Assembly (NCBI RefSeq): GCF_900169175.1
Contig: NZ_FXZM01000015.1
Coordinates: 1-60,205 of the forward strand
Direction of reading: 5' to 3'
Length of the DNA: 60,205 nt
From: Brevibacterium jeotgali
GTDB lineage: Bacteria; Actinomycetota; Actinomycetes; Actinomycetales; Brevibacteriaceae
The position numbers and the translations under genes were made by a program. The notes beneath the pieces were generated by a model. That model did no database searches. It was given only the letters and a program-made list of their open reading frames with translations, and had not been told where the DNA came from. This document shows, one piece after another, positions 9,100 to 17,325 of this stretch. Numbering within the stretch: position 1 is the first letter of the stretch; the number at the start of each line of letters is the position of its first letter.

Positions 9100-9521
9100 C
9101 TGAGACGCATTTCAGCATCCCGGGCAACATCGAGCACTTCACCATCGCGGACATCGCGAAGGACAGCCAGGACTTCCGGAAGGTGATCTGGACCGGCAGG
9201 CACTCTCAGATCGTCCTCATGTCAGTGCCTGTGGGAGGCGAGATCGGCGACGAGGTGCATGAGAGCACCGATCAGATCCTCACCTTCGTCTCTGGCACCG
9301 GTCACGCGGATCTGGCCGGCGAGACGCATACGATCGGGGCCGGTGACCAGTGCGCCGTTCCTGCCGGTGCGCAGCACAACTTCCGCAACACCGGTGACGA
9401 ACCACTCGTGCTGTACACGGTCTACTCCCCACCGGAGCACGCGGCGGACGCCCAGTACGCTACGAAGGAAGAAGCCGACGCGGTAGAGGCCTCCGGTGAG
9501 GACACCCCGCCGCAGGCCTGA
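9096..9521 (+). CDS. Cupin-domain protein
   Basis: 141 residues with one conserved-barrel cupin. The first motif carries His and Asp in HESTDQ rather than HxHxxxxE; the second has PAGAQHNF. An acidic C-terminal tail follows. The substrate is unknown. The start overlaps the ATPase stop by 4 nt (ATGA), so the two are translationally coupled. That coupling, and the FNR-like box upstream, suggest a role in handling a metal or small molecule under the same condition as the pump (inference). Confidence 0.85.
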   Translation: MTETHFSIPGNIEHFTIADIAKDSQDFRKVIWTGRHSQIVLMSVPVGGEIGDEVHESTDQILTFVSGTGHADLAGETHTIGAGDQCAVPAGAQHNFRNTGDEPLVLYTVYSPPEHAADAQYATKEEADAVEASGEDTPPQA

Positions 9522-9586
9522 GAACGCACGCCGAGCCCCGCCGGATTCACGCGCGACGGGGCCCGACACTCGAAGAGGAGAGTCAG

Positions 9587-10492
9587 ATGTCCACAGTGCT
9601 GGTCTTCACGCAGTACGGAGGAGCCGAAGCCCAAGAGTTCATGGACCGCGAGCTGCCGCCGCCGGGCCCGTCACAGGTCGCGCTCGAGGTGAAGGCTGCA
9701 GGTGTGAACCCCGCGGATTGGAAGATCCGCGCGGGGCAGATGGGAGATCACTGGCAGCTTCCAGCACCGATGGGCCGCGAGGCGGCTGGCGTTGTGACAG
9801 CGGTGGGGGTCGACGTGGATGGAATCGCGGTCGGCGATGAGGTTGTCGGCCTCGCGGCGAAGGGCCACGGAACATTCGCACAGCACACTCTGCTGGATGC
9901 GAAGCAGACCGTGCTCAAGCCCGAGGAACTCTCCTTCGCCGCCGCCGCGGCTCTGCCGGTCGCCGGCGCGACCGCCTACGACGTGACGCACCAGATCGAG
10001 TTGGAGCCTGGCCAGACCATGCTCATCCTCGGTGCCGGAGGCGGAGTGGGATTACTCGCCTCCCAGATCGGGAAAGTCCACGAGTTCACCGTCATCGGAG
10101 TCGCCAGCGCTTCGAAGCAGCAGATCGTCGAGTCCACCGGTGCCGCATTCGTCGAATCCGGGCCCGGTGCCGCTGGTCGTATTCGGGAGGTCGCTCCTGA
10201 CGGTGTGGATCTGCTGATCGATCTGGTCGGCGGGCAGGCCCTGCGCGAGATCGCCGAGGTTGTGAAGGATTCGCAGAACATCGTCACCACCGCGGACCCG
10301 GACACTGCAGAGCAGCTGGGCGGCTCCGGTGTGAACCGGACCGCCGAAGGCATGCAGAAGATCATCGAGGTCGCACAGTACGGCCTGGTCGACCCGCATA
10401 TCGGCCGGCGATTCTCACTCACCGATGCGCAGCAGGCGATCGCATCAGTGGAAGACGGCCATACCGCCGGCAAGGTCATCGTCGAGCCCTGA
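9587..10492 (+). CDS. Zinc-independent MDR-family NAD(P)-dependent oxidoreductase (quinone-reductase-like)
   Basis: 301 residues, medium-chain dehydrogenase/reductase of the quinone oxidoreductase branch. An N-terminal GroES-like fold (about 1-115) is followed by a Rossmann domain with the nucleotide loop GAGGGVGLLASQ near 151-162. The catalytic-zinc cysteine and histidine of alcohol dehydrogenases are absent. The ATG follows GAAGAGGAG. It lies 65 bp after the cupin and 13 bp before the next gene, same strand, so it probably belongs to the FNR-linked operon. It may reduce quinones or enals with NADPH. Confidence 0.88.
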   Translation: MSTVLVFTQYGGAEAQEFMDRELPPPGPSQVALEVKAAGVNPADWKIRAGQMGDHWQLPAPMGREAAGVVTAVGVDVDGIAVGDEVVGLAAKGHGTFAQHTLLDAKQTVLKPEELSFAAAAALPVAGATAYDVTHQIELEPGQTMLILGAGGGVGLLASQIGKVHEFTVIGVASASKQQIVESTGAAFVESGPGAAGRIREVAPDGVDLLIDLVGGQALREIAEVVKDSQNIVTTADPDTAEQLGGSGVNRTAEGMQKIIEVAQYGLVDPHIGRRFSLTDAQQAIASVEDGHTAGKVIVEP

Positions 10493-10505
10493 TTCGGAGA
10501 CGGCA

Positions 10506-12029
10506 ATGGAGATCAATCCGGACTTCCCACTGTGGCTGCGTGCCACACATCTGATCAATTTCGTCCTCATCGGCATGCTGCTGCGCTCGGGGTGGGAGAT
10601 CCTGTCCTCGATGCCCCGTCTGTGGTGGCGGAACGACTGTGCTCCGGGCACGGAGTGGCTGCGGTTCACCCGTCGCAGGCTGCCCCAGGAAGAGGGTGTC
10701 TACACCTCGCTGATGGACGAGAAGTCCCTGTCTCCCCTGATCGGACTGCCCGGTCGGGAGAACATCGGACTCGGCAGGCACTGGCACGGGGTGTCCGTCA
10801 TGCTGTGGGTGCTGAACGGCCTCGTCTACGTGGTCCTGCTGTTCGCGACCGGTCTGTGGCGGCGGATCATCCCCACATCGTGGGACGTCCTCCCCGAGGC
10901 GTGGGAGACGTTGACTGTGTACCTGGGCTTCGAGGCTCCTGGCATCGAGCACTTCACTCCATATGACTCCCTGCAGATGCTGGGCTACAGCTTCGTCATC
11001 TTCATCTTGGCGCCGTCCCTGATCCTCACGGGGATCGCCATGGCCCCGGCCATCCGTTCCCGCTTCCCCTGGTATGTCAAGATGCTCGGTGGCCACCAGG
11101 GCGCGCGTTCCCTGCACTTCATCGCGATGGTGATGATGGCCGGGTTCGTCGTCATGCACGTCGGGCTCGTGTTCCTGGTCCACGGCGACCACAACATGGT
11201 CCACATGGTGTTCGGCGACATCAGCACTGCCCGCGCTGCGCAGGCTTACACCATCATGATCGCCACCATCGTTGCTGCAGTGCTGTTCTGGATCGCGCTG
11301 AGCTACTGGTCACTGGCTGATCGGGCGCGGGCGCAGAGGTTCACGGCCGGGCTGACGGAGATCGGCCGGAAGCTCTTCCTCAATTGGCTGCGCCCTCGGA
11401 TGAGCCGACAGAACGCGTATACGGACAAGGACATCTCCGCCTTCCACTGGACCAACGGACTGCCGCCCACCGTCGACGAATCACCCGAGTGGATCGAGGC
11501 CCGCGACACCGACTGGGAGGGCTACCGGATCACACTCGGCGACGACCTCGCGGGAACCGAGAAGACCCTCAACTTGGCCGATCTCAAAGAGCTGCCTCAG
11601 GTCTCCTACGTGGCGGTCCACACGTGCATGCAGGGGTGGTCGGCAACCTCGCGGTGGACGGGCGTGCGCCTGCGCGACCTCCTCGATCTGATCGGCCCGA
11701 GGCCGGACGGCGCCGAATACGTGCTCGTTGATTCGTATGGTCTGGCGCAGGAGATGTTCGACAACCGGCCGCGCGAACCGTTCTATGCGGTGTTGGACCT
11801 GGCCACCGTCTACGAGGACGACACGATCGTTGCGTTCGAACGCAACGGCGAGCCGCTGGAGACCCACCTCGGTGCGCCCGCCCGGTTGCGGGCAGAATCG
11901 AATCATGGCTACAAGATGGTCAAGTGGATCAGTTCGATCCGTTGGATCCGCGATTACGCCGATTATGGTGATGGACGGGGAGGCACCCGCGAGGACTCCG
12001 CACTCCAGGCATTCAACGGAAGGATCTAG
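10506..12029 (+). CDS. Cytochrome b561-like / sulfite-oxidase-family molybdopterin oxidoreductase fusion
   Basis: 507 residues. The N-terminal half has about five membrane helices with paired histidines (RATHLINF, GRHWHGV, HQGARSLH, VMHVGLVF) typical of di-haem cytochrome b561/DUF4405 modules. The C-terminal half (about 300-507) is a SUOX/MsrP-like molybdopterin domain with the presumed Mo-ligand Cys374 in VHTCMQGW. There is no Tat signal, so the molybdo-domain is tethered by the membrane part. A role moving electrons between the quinone pool and an oxyanion or oxidised substrate is likely (inference). I chose the ATG at 10506; an upstream extension of the frame overlaps the preceding gene and adds nothing recognisable. 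Confidence 0.88.
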   Translation: MEINPDFPLWLRATHLINFVLIGMLLRSGWEILSSMPRLWWRNDCAPGTEWLRFTRRRLPQEEGVYTSLMDEKSLSPLIGLPGRENIGLGRHWHGVSVMLWVLNGLVYVVLLFATGLWRRIIPTSWDVLPEAWETLTVYLGFEAPGIEHFTPYDSLQMLGYSFVIFILAPSLILTGIAMAPAIRSRFPWYVKMLGGHQGARSLHFIAMVMMAGFVVMHVGLVFLVHGDHNMVHMVFGDISTARAAQAYTIMIATIVAAVLFWIALSYWSLADRARAQRFTAGLTEIGRKLFLNWLRPRMSRQNAYTDKDISAFHWTNGLPPTVDESPEWIEARDTDWEGYRITLGDDLAGTEKTLNLADLKELPQVSYVAVHTCMQGWSATSRWTGVRLRDLLDLIGPRPDGAEYVLVDSYGLAQEMFDNRPREPFYAVLDLATVYEDDTIVAFERNGEPLETHLGAPARLRAESNHGYKMVKWISSIRWIRDYADYGDGRGGTREDSALQAFNGRI

Positions 12030-12035
12030 ACACCG

Positions 12036-12299
12036 ATGGCATCTGAGATCGTCTCGTGCCGCTTCACGGTCAGCGGCATCCGCACCGACAAGGACGTCAA
12101 GAAGGCACTCCAGTCCCTGTACGACATCTTCGCCGAGCACGGGCTGGGCCAAGCGACATTCGAGGTGACCGGTGGTGAGCACGCGGACCTCTTCATCAAG
12201 CACCAGGCGTCCGTCGAGCCGGATCCCGACATCATCGACCAGGCGCTAGCCAGGGCCGGCGACTTCCGCGTCGTCTCCGCGGACCTCCACTCCGGCTGA
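12036..12299 (+). CDS. Small HMA-like fold protein without CxxC
   Basis: 87 residues, starting 6 bp after the molybdo-oxidoreductase, so almost certainly co-transcribed. The pattern of strands and helices (MASEIVSCRFTVSG, then helix, then TFEVTGG, then LFIKHQ, then helix, then FRVVSADL) looks like a beta-alpha-beta-beta-alpha-beta ferredoxin fold resembling HMA domains. The metal CxxC is missing; only Cys8 remains. The function is unknown; an assembly or partner role for the block is an inference from position. Confidence 0.7.
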   Translation: MASEIVSCRFTVSGIRTDKDVKKALQSLYDIFAEHGLGQATFEVTGGEHADLFIKHQASVEPDPDIIDQALARAGDFRVVSADLHSG

Positions 12300-12388
12300 G
12301 CAGTGGCAGGAGTCCTCCGGGACGACGGGGCCCCCGACCAGGACCTCGGGCGCGGGAATCTCGGCCATGACCTCGGCGTTCAGCCGAC

Positions 12389-12634
12389 ATGAAGTCATTC
12401 GGATTCTTGAGCTTCGGCCACTACGGAGCCCCTGCGAGCGGGTACACCGCCAAAGACATGCTGACCCAGGCGATCGACCTGTCCGTCGCCGCGGACGAGC
12501 TGGGCGTGAATGGTGCGTCCTTCCGCGTCCACCACTTCGCCCGGCAGGCGGCCTCTCCCTTCCCGCTGCTGTCCGCGATCGCGGCGCGCACCCGGCGCAT
12601 AGAAGTGGGCACCGGCGTCATCGACCTCCGCTAG
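12389..12634 (+). pseudogene. 5' fragment of LLM-class flavin-dependent oxidoreductase, disrupted by integration
   Basis: Encodes the first 81 residues of a bacterial-luciferase-like (LLM) flavin oxidoreductase, ending GTGVIDLR before a stop supplied by the inserted element. The remainder lies at 21176-21979. Joining base 12631 to 21176 gives codons reading VIDLRYENPYY with no gap, a 348-residue protein of normal family length. The gene is therefore split, not decayed. No clear Shine-Dalgarno precedes the ATG. Confidence 0.9.
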
Positions 12635-12649
12635 CGCATATCGGGGTTG
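12616..12649. other. attL: host half-site, TA crossover, phage-type half-site
   Basis: Left junction. Host sequence ends CTCCGC, the shared TA is 12632-12633, and the element arm GCGCATATCGGGGTTG occupies 12634-12649. That arm is the inverted complement of the right-end arm at 21160-21175, matching at 14 of 16 bases. This is expected because a serine-integrase attP is an imperfect palindrome split between attL and attR. Confidence 0.85.
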
Positions 12650-12677
12650 TAGCGTTGGAGTCATTGGCTACCGTCGT

Positions 12678-13067
12678 CTACAAGTACCTACACACTTGAT
12701 CGGTGCTGCACGTTTCAGGGTCCGGGTGCGCGGCGTCCTGTCTGAGGTCCGCGATAGTGTCGCGCAGCACGGAGAGCTGCGCGATCTGCTGCTCGATCTC
12801 AGCGAGGCGCACGTCAAGCAGGTCGCGCACGTGCTCGCAGGGCGCATGGCCGCCGTCGCGGATGTCGAGGATCTGGCGGATCTGGGCGAGGGTGAGGCCC
12901 GCGGCCTGGCCGCGGTGGACGAAGTCGATCCGGGCGACCGTCTCGGGTGCGTAGTCGCGATAGCCGGACTGCGTGCGCTCGGCCGGCGGAAGCAGCCCCT
13001 GCCCCTCGTAGAAGCGGAGCGTCTTCGCCGTGGTGCCCGCGCGTTCGGCGAGTTCTCCGATGCGCAT
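12678..13067 (-). CDS. merR: MerR-family metal-responsive regulator, probably mercury
   Basis: 129 residues. An N-terminal MerR winged helix (MRIGELAERAGTTAKTLRFY) is followed by a dimer helix and a metal loop with Cys77 (HAPCEHV), Cys120 and Cys126. Three cysteines suit a thiol-binding metal; the spacing differs from classical mercury MerR, so specificity rests mainly on the divergent merA. The ATG at 13067 fits the domain start; the longer open frame upstream overlaps the promoter and is not used. It acts on the palindromic spacer at 13101-13124. Confidence 0.85.
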   Translation of the reverse strand: MRIGELAERAGTTAKTLRFYEGQGLLPPAERTQSGYRDYAPETVARIDFVHRGQAAGLTLAQIRQILDIRDGGHAPCEHVRDLLDVRLAEIEQQIAQLSVLRDTIADLRQDAAHPDPETCSTDQVCRYL

Positions 13068-13098
13068 CGCGGCCTCCGATCGTTCGGCAGGAGCAGGC

Positions 13099-13130
13099 TT
13101 GACCTTCCCCTGCACTGGAAGGTCCAGTAT
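13099..13130 (+). promoter_or_regulatory. mer promoter with overlong spacer and MerR operator
   Basis: -35 TTGACC (13099-13104) and -10 CAGTAT (13125-13130) are 20 bp apart, the stretched spacing that MerR proteins correct. Inside it a perfect inverted repeat, GACCTTCC (13101-13108) and GGAAGGTC (13117-13124), forms the operator. It drives merA and lies between the divergent merR and merA starts. Confidence 0.85.
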
Positions 13131-13172
13131 GGCTGAGACAGAGCAGAAAGCCAAGGACTGACAGGAGCAGCG

Positions 13173-14594
13173 ATGCCTACCAAGTACGACCTCGCCATCA
13201 TCGGATCCGGAGGCGGAGCATTCGCCGCCGCCATCCGTGCGACCACGCTCGGCAAGTCGGTGGTGATGATCGAGCGCGGGACGCTCGGCGGCACCTGCGT
13301 GAACACCGGCTGCGTGCCGTCGAAGGCCCTCATCGCCGCTGCCGACACCCGTCACGTCGCCGCCGACGCTTCAGGCCGGTTCCCGGGGATCGCGGCGACG
13401 GCTGAGACAGTGGACATGCCTGCGCTGATCGCCGGGAAGCAGGCGCTGGTCGAGTCGCTGCGCGGCGAGAAGTACGCCGACGTCGCCGACTCCTACGGCT
13501 GGCAGGTCCGCCGCGGCGATGCATCGTTCGCCGGCGGCCCAGACGCCCCGGTACTGGAGATCATCGCCGGCGACGGGACGGTCGAGACCATCGAGGCCGA
13601 CCACTTCCTGGTCGCGACTGGTTCTCGCCCGTGGGCTCCGCCGATCGACGGCCTGGAGGAGACCGGTTACCTGACCTCGACCACGGCAATGGAACTCGCT
13701 GAGGTTCCTGAGTCGTTGCTGGTGCTCGGCGGCGGCTACGTCGCCCTGGAGCAGGCGCAGCTGTTCGCTCGCCTCGGCTCGCAGGTCACGCTGCTGGTGC
13801 GGTCCCGGCTCGCCTCGAAGGAGGAGCCGGAGGTGTCCAAGGCGCTTCAGGAGGCGTTCGCCGACGAAGGCATCCGCGTCGTCCGCCGCGTGGTGCCCAC
13901 CCGGGTCTCCCGCGGCACGGGAGGCGAGGCCGTCGTGACCGCCGACGTGTCCGGCGACTCGCAGGAGTTCCGCGCCGAGCAGGTGCTCGTCGCCCTCGGA
14001 CGCCGTCCCGTCACCGATGGCCTGAACCTCGATGCGGTCGGGGTGAAGACCGGGGACTCCGGCGAGGTGGTCGTCTCCGACCGGCTGCGGTCCTCGAACC
14101 CGCGGATCTGGGCCGCGGGCGACGTGACCGGGCACCCCGAGTTCGTCTACGTCGCCGCCCACCACGGCACCCTCGTCGCCGAGAACGCGTTCGCCGACGC
14201 CGATCGTGCCGTCGACTATTCCCGCCTGCCGCGGGTGACGTTCACCGGGCCCGCGATCGGAGCGGTCGGGATGACCGAGAAGGAAGTGCTTGCTGCGGGG
14301 ATCCGCTGCGATTGCCGCGTCCTGCCGCTGCACCACGTGCCCCGCGCGCTGGTCAACCGCGACACCCGCGGGTTCATCAAGATCGTCGTGAACGCCGACA
14401 CGAACGAGATCCTCGGCCTGACCGCCGTCGCCAAGGACGCCGGAGAGCTCGCCGCCGCCGGTGTCCACGTGCTCGGCAAGACCGTCGCCGAGATCGCCGA
14501 CGCCTGGGCTCCCTACCTGACGATGGCCGAGGGCATCCGGATCGCCGCGAAGGCCTTCACCACCGACCCGTCGCTGCTGTCGTGCTGCGCATGA
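13173..14594 (+). CDS. merA: Mercuric reductase
   Basis: 473-residue flavoprotein disulfide reductase that reduces Hg(II) to Hg(0) with NADPH in the cytosol. FAD-binding GSGGGAFAAA lies near residues 11-20, the redox pair is Cys42/Cys47 in GGTCVNTGCVPSK, a second Rossmann motif is LGGGYVALEQ, and the FAD-ribityl AAGDV motif is present. The C-terminus ends SCCA, the vicinal cysteine pair specific to MerA, which separates it from lipoamide dehydrogenase. It lacks the N-terminal HMA (NmerA) extension. An AGGAG site precedes the ATG. Controlled by the MerR operator just upstream. Confidence 0.95.
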   Translation: MPTKYDLAIIGSGGGAFAAAIRATTLGKSVVMIERGTLGGTCVNTGCVPSKALIAAADTRHVAADASGRFPGIAATAETVDMPALIAGKQALVESLRGEKYADVADSYGWQVRRGDASFAGGPDAPVLEIIAGDGTVETIEADHFLVATGSRPWAPPIDGLEETGYLTSTTAMELAEVPESLLVLGGGYVALEQAQLFARLGSQVTLLVRSRLASKEEPEVSKALQEAFADEGIRVVRRVVPTRVSRGTGGEAVVTADVSGDSQEFRAEQVLVALGRRPVTDGLNLDAVGVKTGDSGEVVVSDRLRSSNPRIWAAGDVTGHPEFVYVAAHHGTLVAENAFADADRAVDYSRLPRVTFTGPAIGAVGMTEKEVLAAGIRCDCRVLPLHHVPRALVNRDTRGFIKIVVNADTNEILGLTAVAKDAGELAAAGVHVLGKTVAEIADAWAPYLTMAEGIRIAAKAFTTDPSLLSCCA

Positions 14595-14634
14595 CCGGCA
14601 GCGCAGGCAATCGGGGAGATCTCATCCTGAAGAG

Positions 14635-14946
14635 GTGCAGACGACGAGCGCCGATCAGGACCGCGACGAACGGCGCGCCGGTCCCGTCGTCGCTGCAGGG
14701 ACCGGACTGCTCTTGCTGGCATGCTGCGCGCTTCCGTTGCTGCTCTGTTGCGGCCTGCCGCTCATCGCGGCGGGCGGAGCACTCGCGGGCGTCGGTGGGC
14801 TCCTCGGTAACCCCTGGATCATCGGTGCCGGGATCGCCGTCGTGATGGCCGTCACGGCGGGGATGCTCGTCAGGTTAGGGCGGCGGCACCGAGGCCGCAG
14901 GACCGGCTGCTGCGAAAATCCTTCGACCGCTGATCGGAACCGGTAG
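14635..14946 (+). CDS. MerF-like small mercury transporter
   Basis: 103 residues, GTG start after GAAGAGG, 40 bp after merA. Two predicted membrane helices; the first carries two vicinal cysteine pairs (Cys30-31 and Cys38-39, ACCALPLLLCCGLP), the arrangement by which MerF/MerT hand Hg(II) across the membrane. A further Cys pair lies near the C-terminus (TGCCEN). It is a little longer than MerF (about 80 residues). Assignment rests on cysteine layout and mer context rather than overall similarity. Confidence 0.75.
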   Translation: MQTTSADQDRDERRAGPVVAAGTGLLLLACCALPLLLCCGLPLIAAGGALAGVGGLLGNPWIIGAGIAVVMAVTAGMLVRLGRRHRGRRTGCCENPSTADRNR

Positions 14947-14964
14947 CTCGAGCGGATCCAGCCA

Positions 14965-15864
14965 TCATCGCCACCTCGGCCACTTCGGCACCCCGCGACC
15001 CTTCCACGTCTCCACGAGACCGGCGGCCGAGCGGACGGACGCGAAGAGCCCGTAGCCGGCCCCGGCGAGACCCACGGAGACCACGAGCCAGCGCCCGATG
15101 CCGAGCCAGATGCGCCCGTCCACGTCGAGCGCCCACTGAGCGCCCGTGATGAGACCGGCGATGCCCATCCAGAGCCCGGCGACGACCACGACCACCGGCA
15201 GCAGGGCGAGGCACATCGCAGCGGCGGCCGACCAGAGCTGACGCGCTTCGAGCTTCGCCGTCGCCGCCATCATCCGCTCGGCGCGCTCGTTCGAGGCGTC
15301 GAGGTTCGCGGTCATCGTGGCCGAGGCCTCCCCGGCGACCTGCTCGACGGCCTTCTCGACCCGCTCCTCAGTACGCTTCTCGATCCGCTGCACCGCGCCG
15401 CCGACCTGGCTCACAAGCTTCTGGTTCGTTGTGGCCTGCACCTTCAGACCCTCAATCGCCGAGGCCGTAGCCGCGCGATTCTTCTGCGCCTCCGCGACCA
15501 AGGTTCGCGACGCGGCGTTCAAGCTCTCGCCGTTGAGACTCTGCGCGAACTCGCCGAGCGTGCTCGCGATCTCGTTCTGCCTGCTCTCGATACTCGCGAT
15601 CCTCGCGGACACGTCGCTGGAGGGCGAGGAGGTCGACGCCGGGGTCGTGATCCGCTCCAGCCGCCTCGTCGTCTCCTCGTCCATGACCTTCACGAACCCC
15701 GCGAGCTTCTTCTGCTGCTCGGTCAGCGTGGCAATCCTCGTATTCTGCGCCTCGACGGCGGCGAGGATCGAGGTCAACAGCTCCATCGTCTCCGGACTGC
15801 CGAGCGGCTGCGGCGACTGCACGGGCCCGTTCTGCTGCTTCAGCCTGTCGAGCGCTGCGCTCAT
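14965..15864 (-). CDS. MobB-like coiled-coil membrane protein
   Basis: 299 residues. A long polar, helical region (about 1-205) with coiled-coil character (ESRQNEIASTLGEFAQ, EKRTEERVEKAVEQV) is followed by two membrane segments near 215-245 and 260-280. This layout matches accessory mobilization proteins encoded next to relaxases on small actinobacterial plasmids. Its first 413 bp lie inside the relaxase reading frame in another frame, reminiscent of the nested mobB of ColE1-type plasmids. It converges with the mer cargo. Confidence 0.7.
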   Translation of the reverse strand: MSAALDRLKQQNGPVQSPQPLGSPETMELLTSILAAVEAQNTRIATLTEQQKKLAGFVKVMDEETTRRLERITTPASTSSPSSDVSARIASIESRQNEIASTLGEFAQSLNGESLNAASRTLVAEAQKNRAATASAIEGLKVQATTNQKLVSQVGGAVQRIEKRTEERVEKAVEQVAGEASATMTANLDASNERAERMMAATAKLEARQLWSAAAAMCLALLPVVVVVAGLWMGIAGLITGAQWALDVDGRIWLGIGRWLVVSVGLAGAGYGLFASVRSAAGLVETWKGRGVPKWPRWR

Positions 15865-16738
15865 GTTCCTGCTCCTTCTGCTGCTGGTGGTAGTCGAAGA
15901 ACGCCTGCGCGCCCTCCGGGGTGAAGTCCGCCGAGAGCGCGCTCGCGCGTTTGCGGCGATCGGCGCGGCCGGACTCGCCGCGGCGGTCCTCGATGTAGAG
16001 GGTCCAGATCTCCTGGCCGGCCTTCTTGCCCTTCTTGCTGACGGTGCTGTGCAGCCGCATCCGCGGCACCTGCTCCCCGTCGTCGCCGAGCTGCTGGCTC
16101 TGCTCCTCGATCACCGCTTCGAGGCCGGCCTTGTCCACCGACCGGGGGTCGGCCAAGGCGGCGCTCATCCGGTCGCCCATCTCACGGTCGAGCCCGCCTT
16201 GGACGAAGTCCTCCCGGCGGAGCTCCCAGTCCTTCGGTGCGTGCTCCAGGCGATTGACGACCGAGAGCCCGTGATCGCGCATCAACTCGTCGTTGGCCGA
16301 CTGCACGCCCCGCTGGTTCCCGGCCTTGCGGTCGTGGAAAGTGCGGTAGTCCGAGAGCGCCTTACCGGTCCTGTTGTTGTGGTTGATGACCAAGACATGG
16401 TTGTGGGCCTTGCGGCCCCGCCCATCGGTATGCGTGACCACGAGCGTGTCGGCATGGGGGTGCATCTTCTTCGCGAGCTGGTAGCCCAGATCGTTCACCC
16501 GCTGCACGTGCTCGGGAATCTTCGAGTCGAACTCCTCGTCGCTGAACGACTGCCGGTAGTGCAGCGCCTCGACTTCGCGCTTCGTGTTCTGCGTCAGCGC
16601 CTGGGCACGCGCCGAGAACGCGCCAGGACCGCCTGGCACATCGCACGTGATCGCGACCCCGCGCTCGTCCTCCTTGCCCCGGATGTAGCTCTCGGTGTCC
16701 GCAGCGCTGGCACTCGGGCTGTAGTGGGTGGTGCTCAT
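15452..16738 (-). CDS. Relaxase (MobA/VirD2-like, HUH)
   Basis: 428 residues. The relaxase metal motif is visible as THTDGRGRKAHNHVLVIN around residues 102-119 (His, Asp and the HxH pair); a candidate catalytic Tyr lies near the N-terminus (SYIRGKEDERG). The function is nicking at oriT and leading the transferred strand. The C-terminal 140 residues are Arg/Glu-rich and overlap the MobB-like gene, so the true functional end could be shorter. The start overlaps the mobC-like stop by 4 nt (ATGA). It has no conjugation partner in the element. Confidence 0.85.
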   Translation of the reverse strand: MSTTHYSPSASAADTESYIRGKEDERGVAITCDVPGGPGAFSARAQALTQNTKREVEALHYRQSFSDEEFDSKIPEHVQRVNDLGYQLAKKMHPHADTLVVTHTDGRGRKAHNHVLVINHNNRTGKALSDYRTFHDRKAGNQRGVQSANDELMRDHGLSVVNRLEHAPKDWELRREDFVQGGLDREMGDRMSAALADPRSVDKAGLEAVIEEQSQQLGDDGEQVPRMRLHSTVSKKGKKAGQEIWTLYIEDRRGESGRADRRKRASALSADFTPEGAQAFFDYHQQQKEQEHERSARQAEAAERARAVAAAARQSGDDGAVDLDPRRRRGAEYEDCHADRAAEEARGVREGHGRGDDEAAGADHDPGVDLLALQRRVREDREYREQAERDREHARRVRAESQRRELERRVANLGRGGAEESRGYGLGD

Positions 16739-17325
16739 GAGGCCGTCCGATCTCCGAGCAGGGCGCGGATCTCGCGCAGCAGCTCGATCAGCTCGGGCAC
16801 GTCCGCCGACAGCGCCACCGACTCACCGGCCCGTGCGCGGCGGTCCAGGTCGTTGATGTTGATGGCCAGCGGGCGCACCTGGGAGGCAAGCTCCCGAGCA
16901 TCTGCCGATGCCTGCACGCGGCTCTCCACGTCGAGCAGATGTGCGGCCACGGCGGCATCCAGCTCTTCGGTCCGAGACGCATGGAGAGCGTCGCGCACCA
17001 CGGTCCGCACCCACGTGCTCGGAGCCAGCCCGAGGCGATTCGCACGAGTGCGAATCGCCTCGAGCGTCTCCTCGCCGAAGCGGGTATCGAGCCGCCCGCC
17101 GCCGCCACGACGACGCTTCGCGCCGCCGTGATCCGGCCGCACAGCCTCCGCAGCATCCCGACCGGTGTTCACCTGGGAGTCGGTCTGCTGCTCCACCTGT
17201 ACAGCCGGATGGCAAGCAGTAGCCGCGTCGGACACGGCGCTTCGCTTGTGTCCTCCTTGGCTAGCTTGCGAGGGGCCTCCGGCCCCCTCGACCCCCTGGT
17301 GATGCCCATCCAGTTCGGTGCTCAT
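16735..17325 (-). CDS. MobC-like relaxosome accessory protein
   Basis: 196 residues. A polar N-terminus is followed by a ribbon-helix-helix-like stretch (GRLDTRFGEETLEAIRTRA) and a helical tail, as in MobC/relaxosome accessory proteins that bind near oriT. It overlaps Rep at its start and the relaxase at its end by 4 nt each, so rep-mobC-mobA-mobB form one coupled operon. Confidence 0.75.
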   Translation of the reverse strand: MSTELDGHHQGVEGAGGPSQASQGGHKRSAVSDAATACHPAVQVEQQTDSQVNTGRDAAEAVRPDHGGAKRRRGGGGRLDTRFGEETLEAIRTRANRLGLAPSTWVRTVVRDALHASRTEELDAAVAAHLLDVESRVQASADARELASQVRPLAININDLDRRARAGESVALSADVPELIELLREIRALLGDRTAS

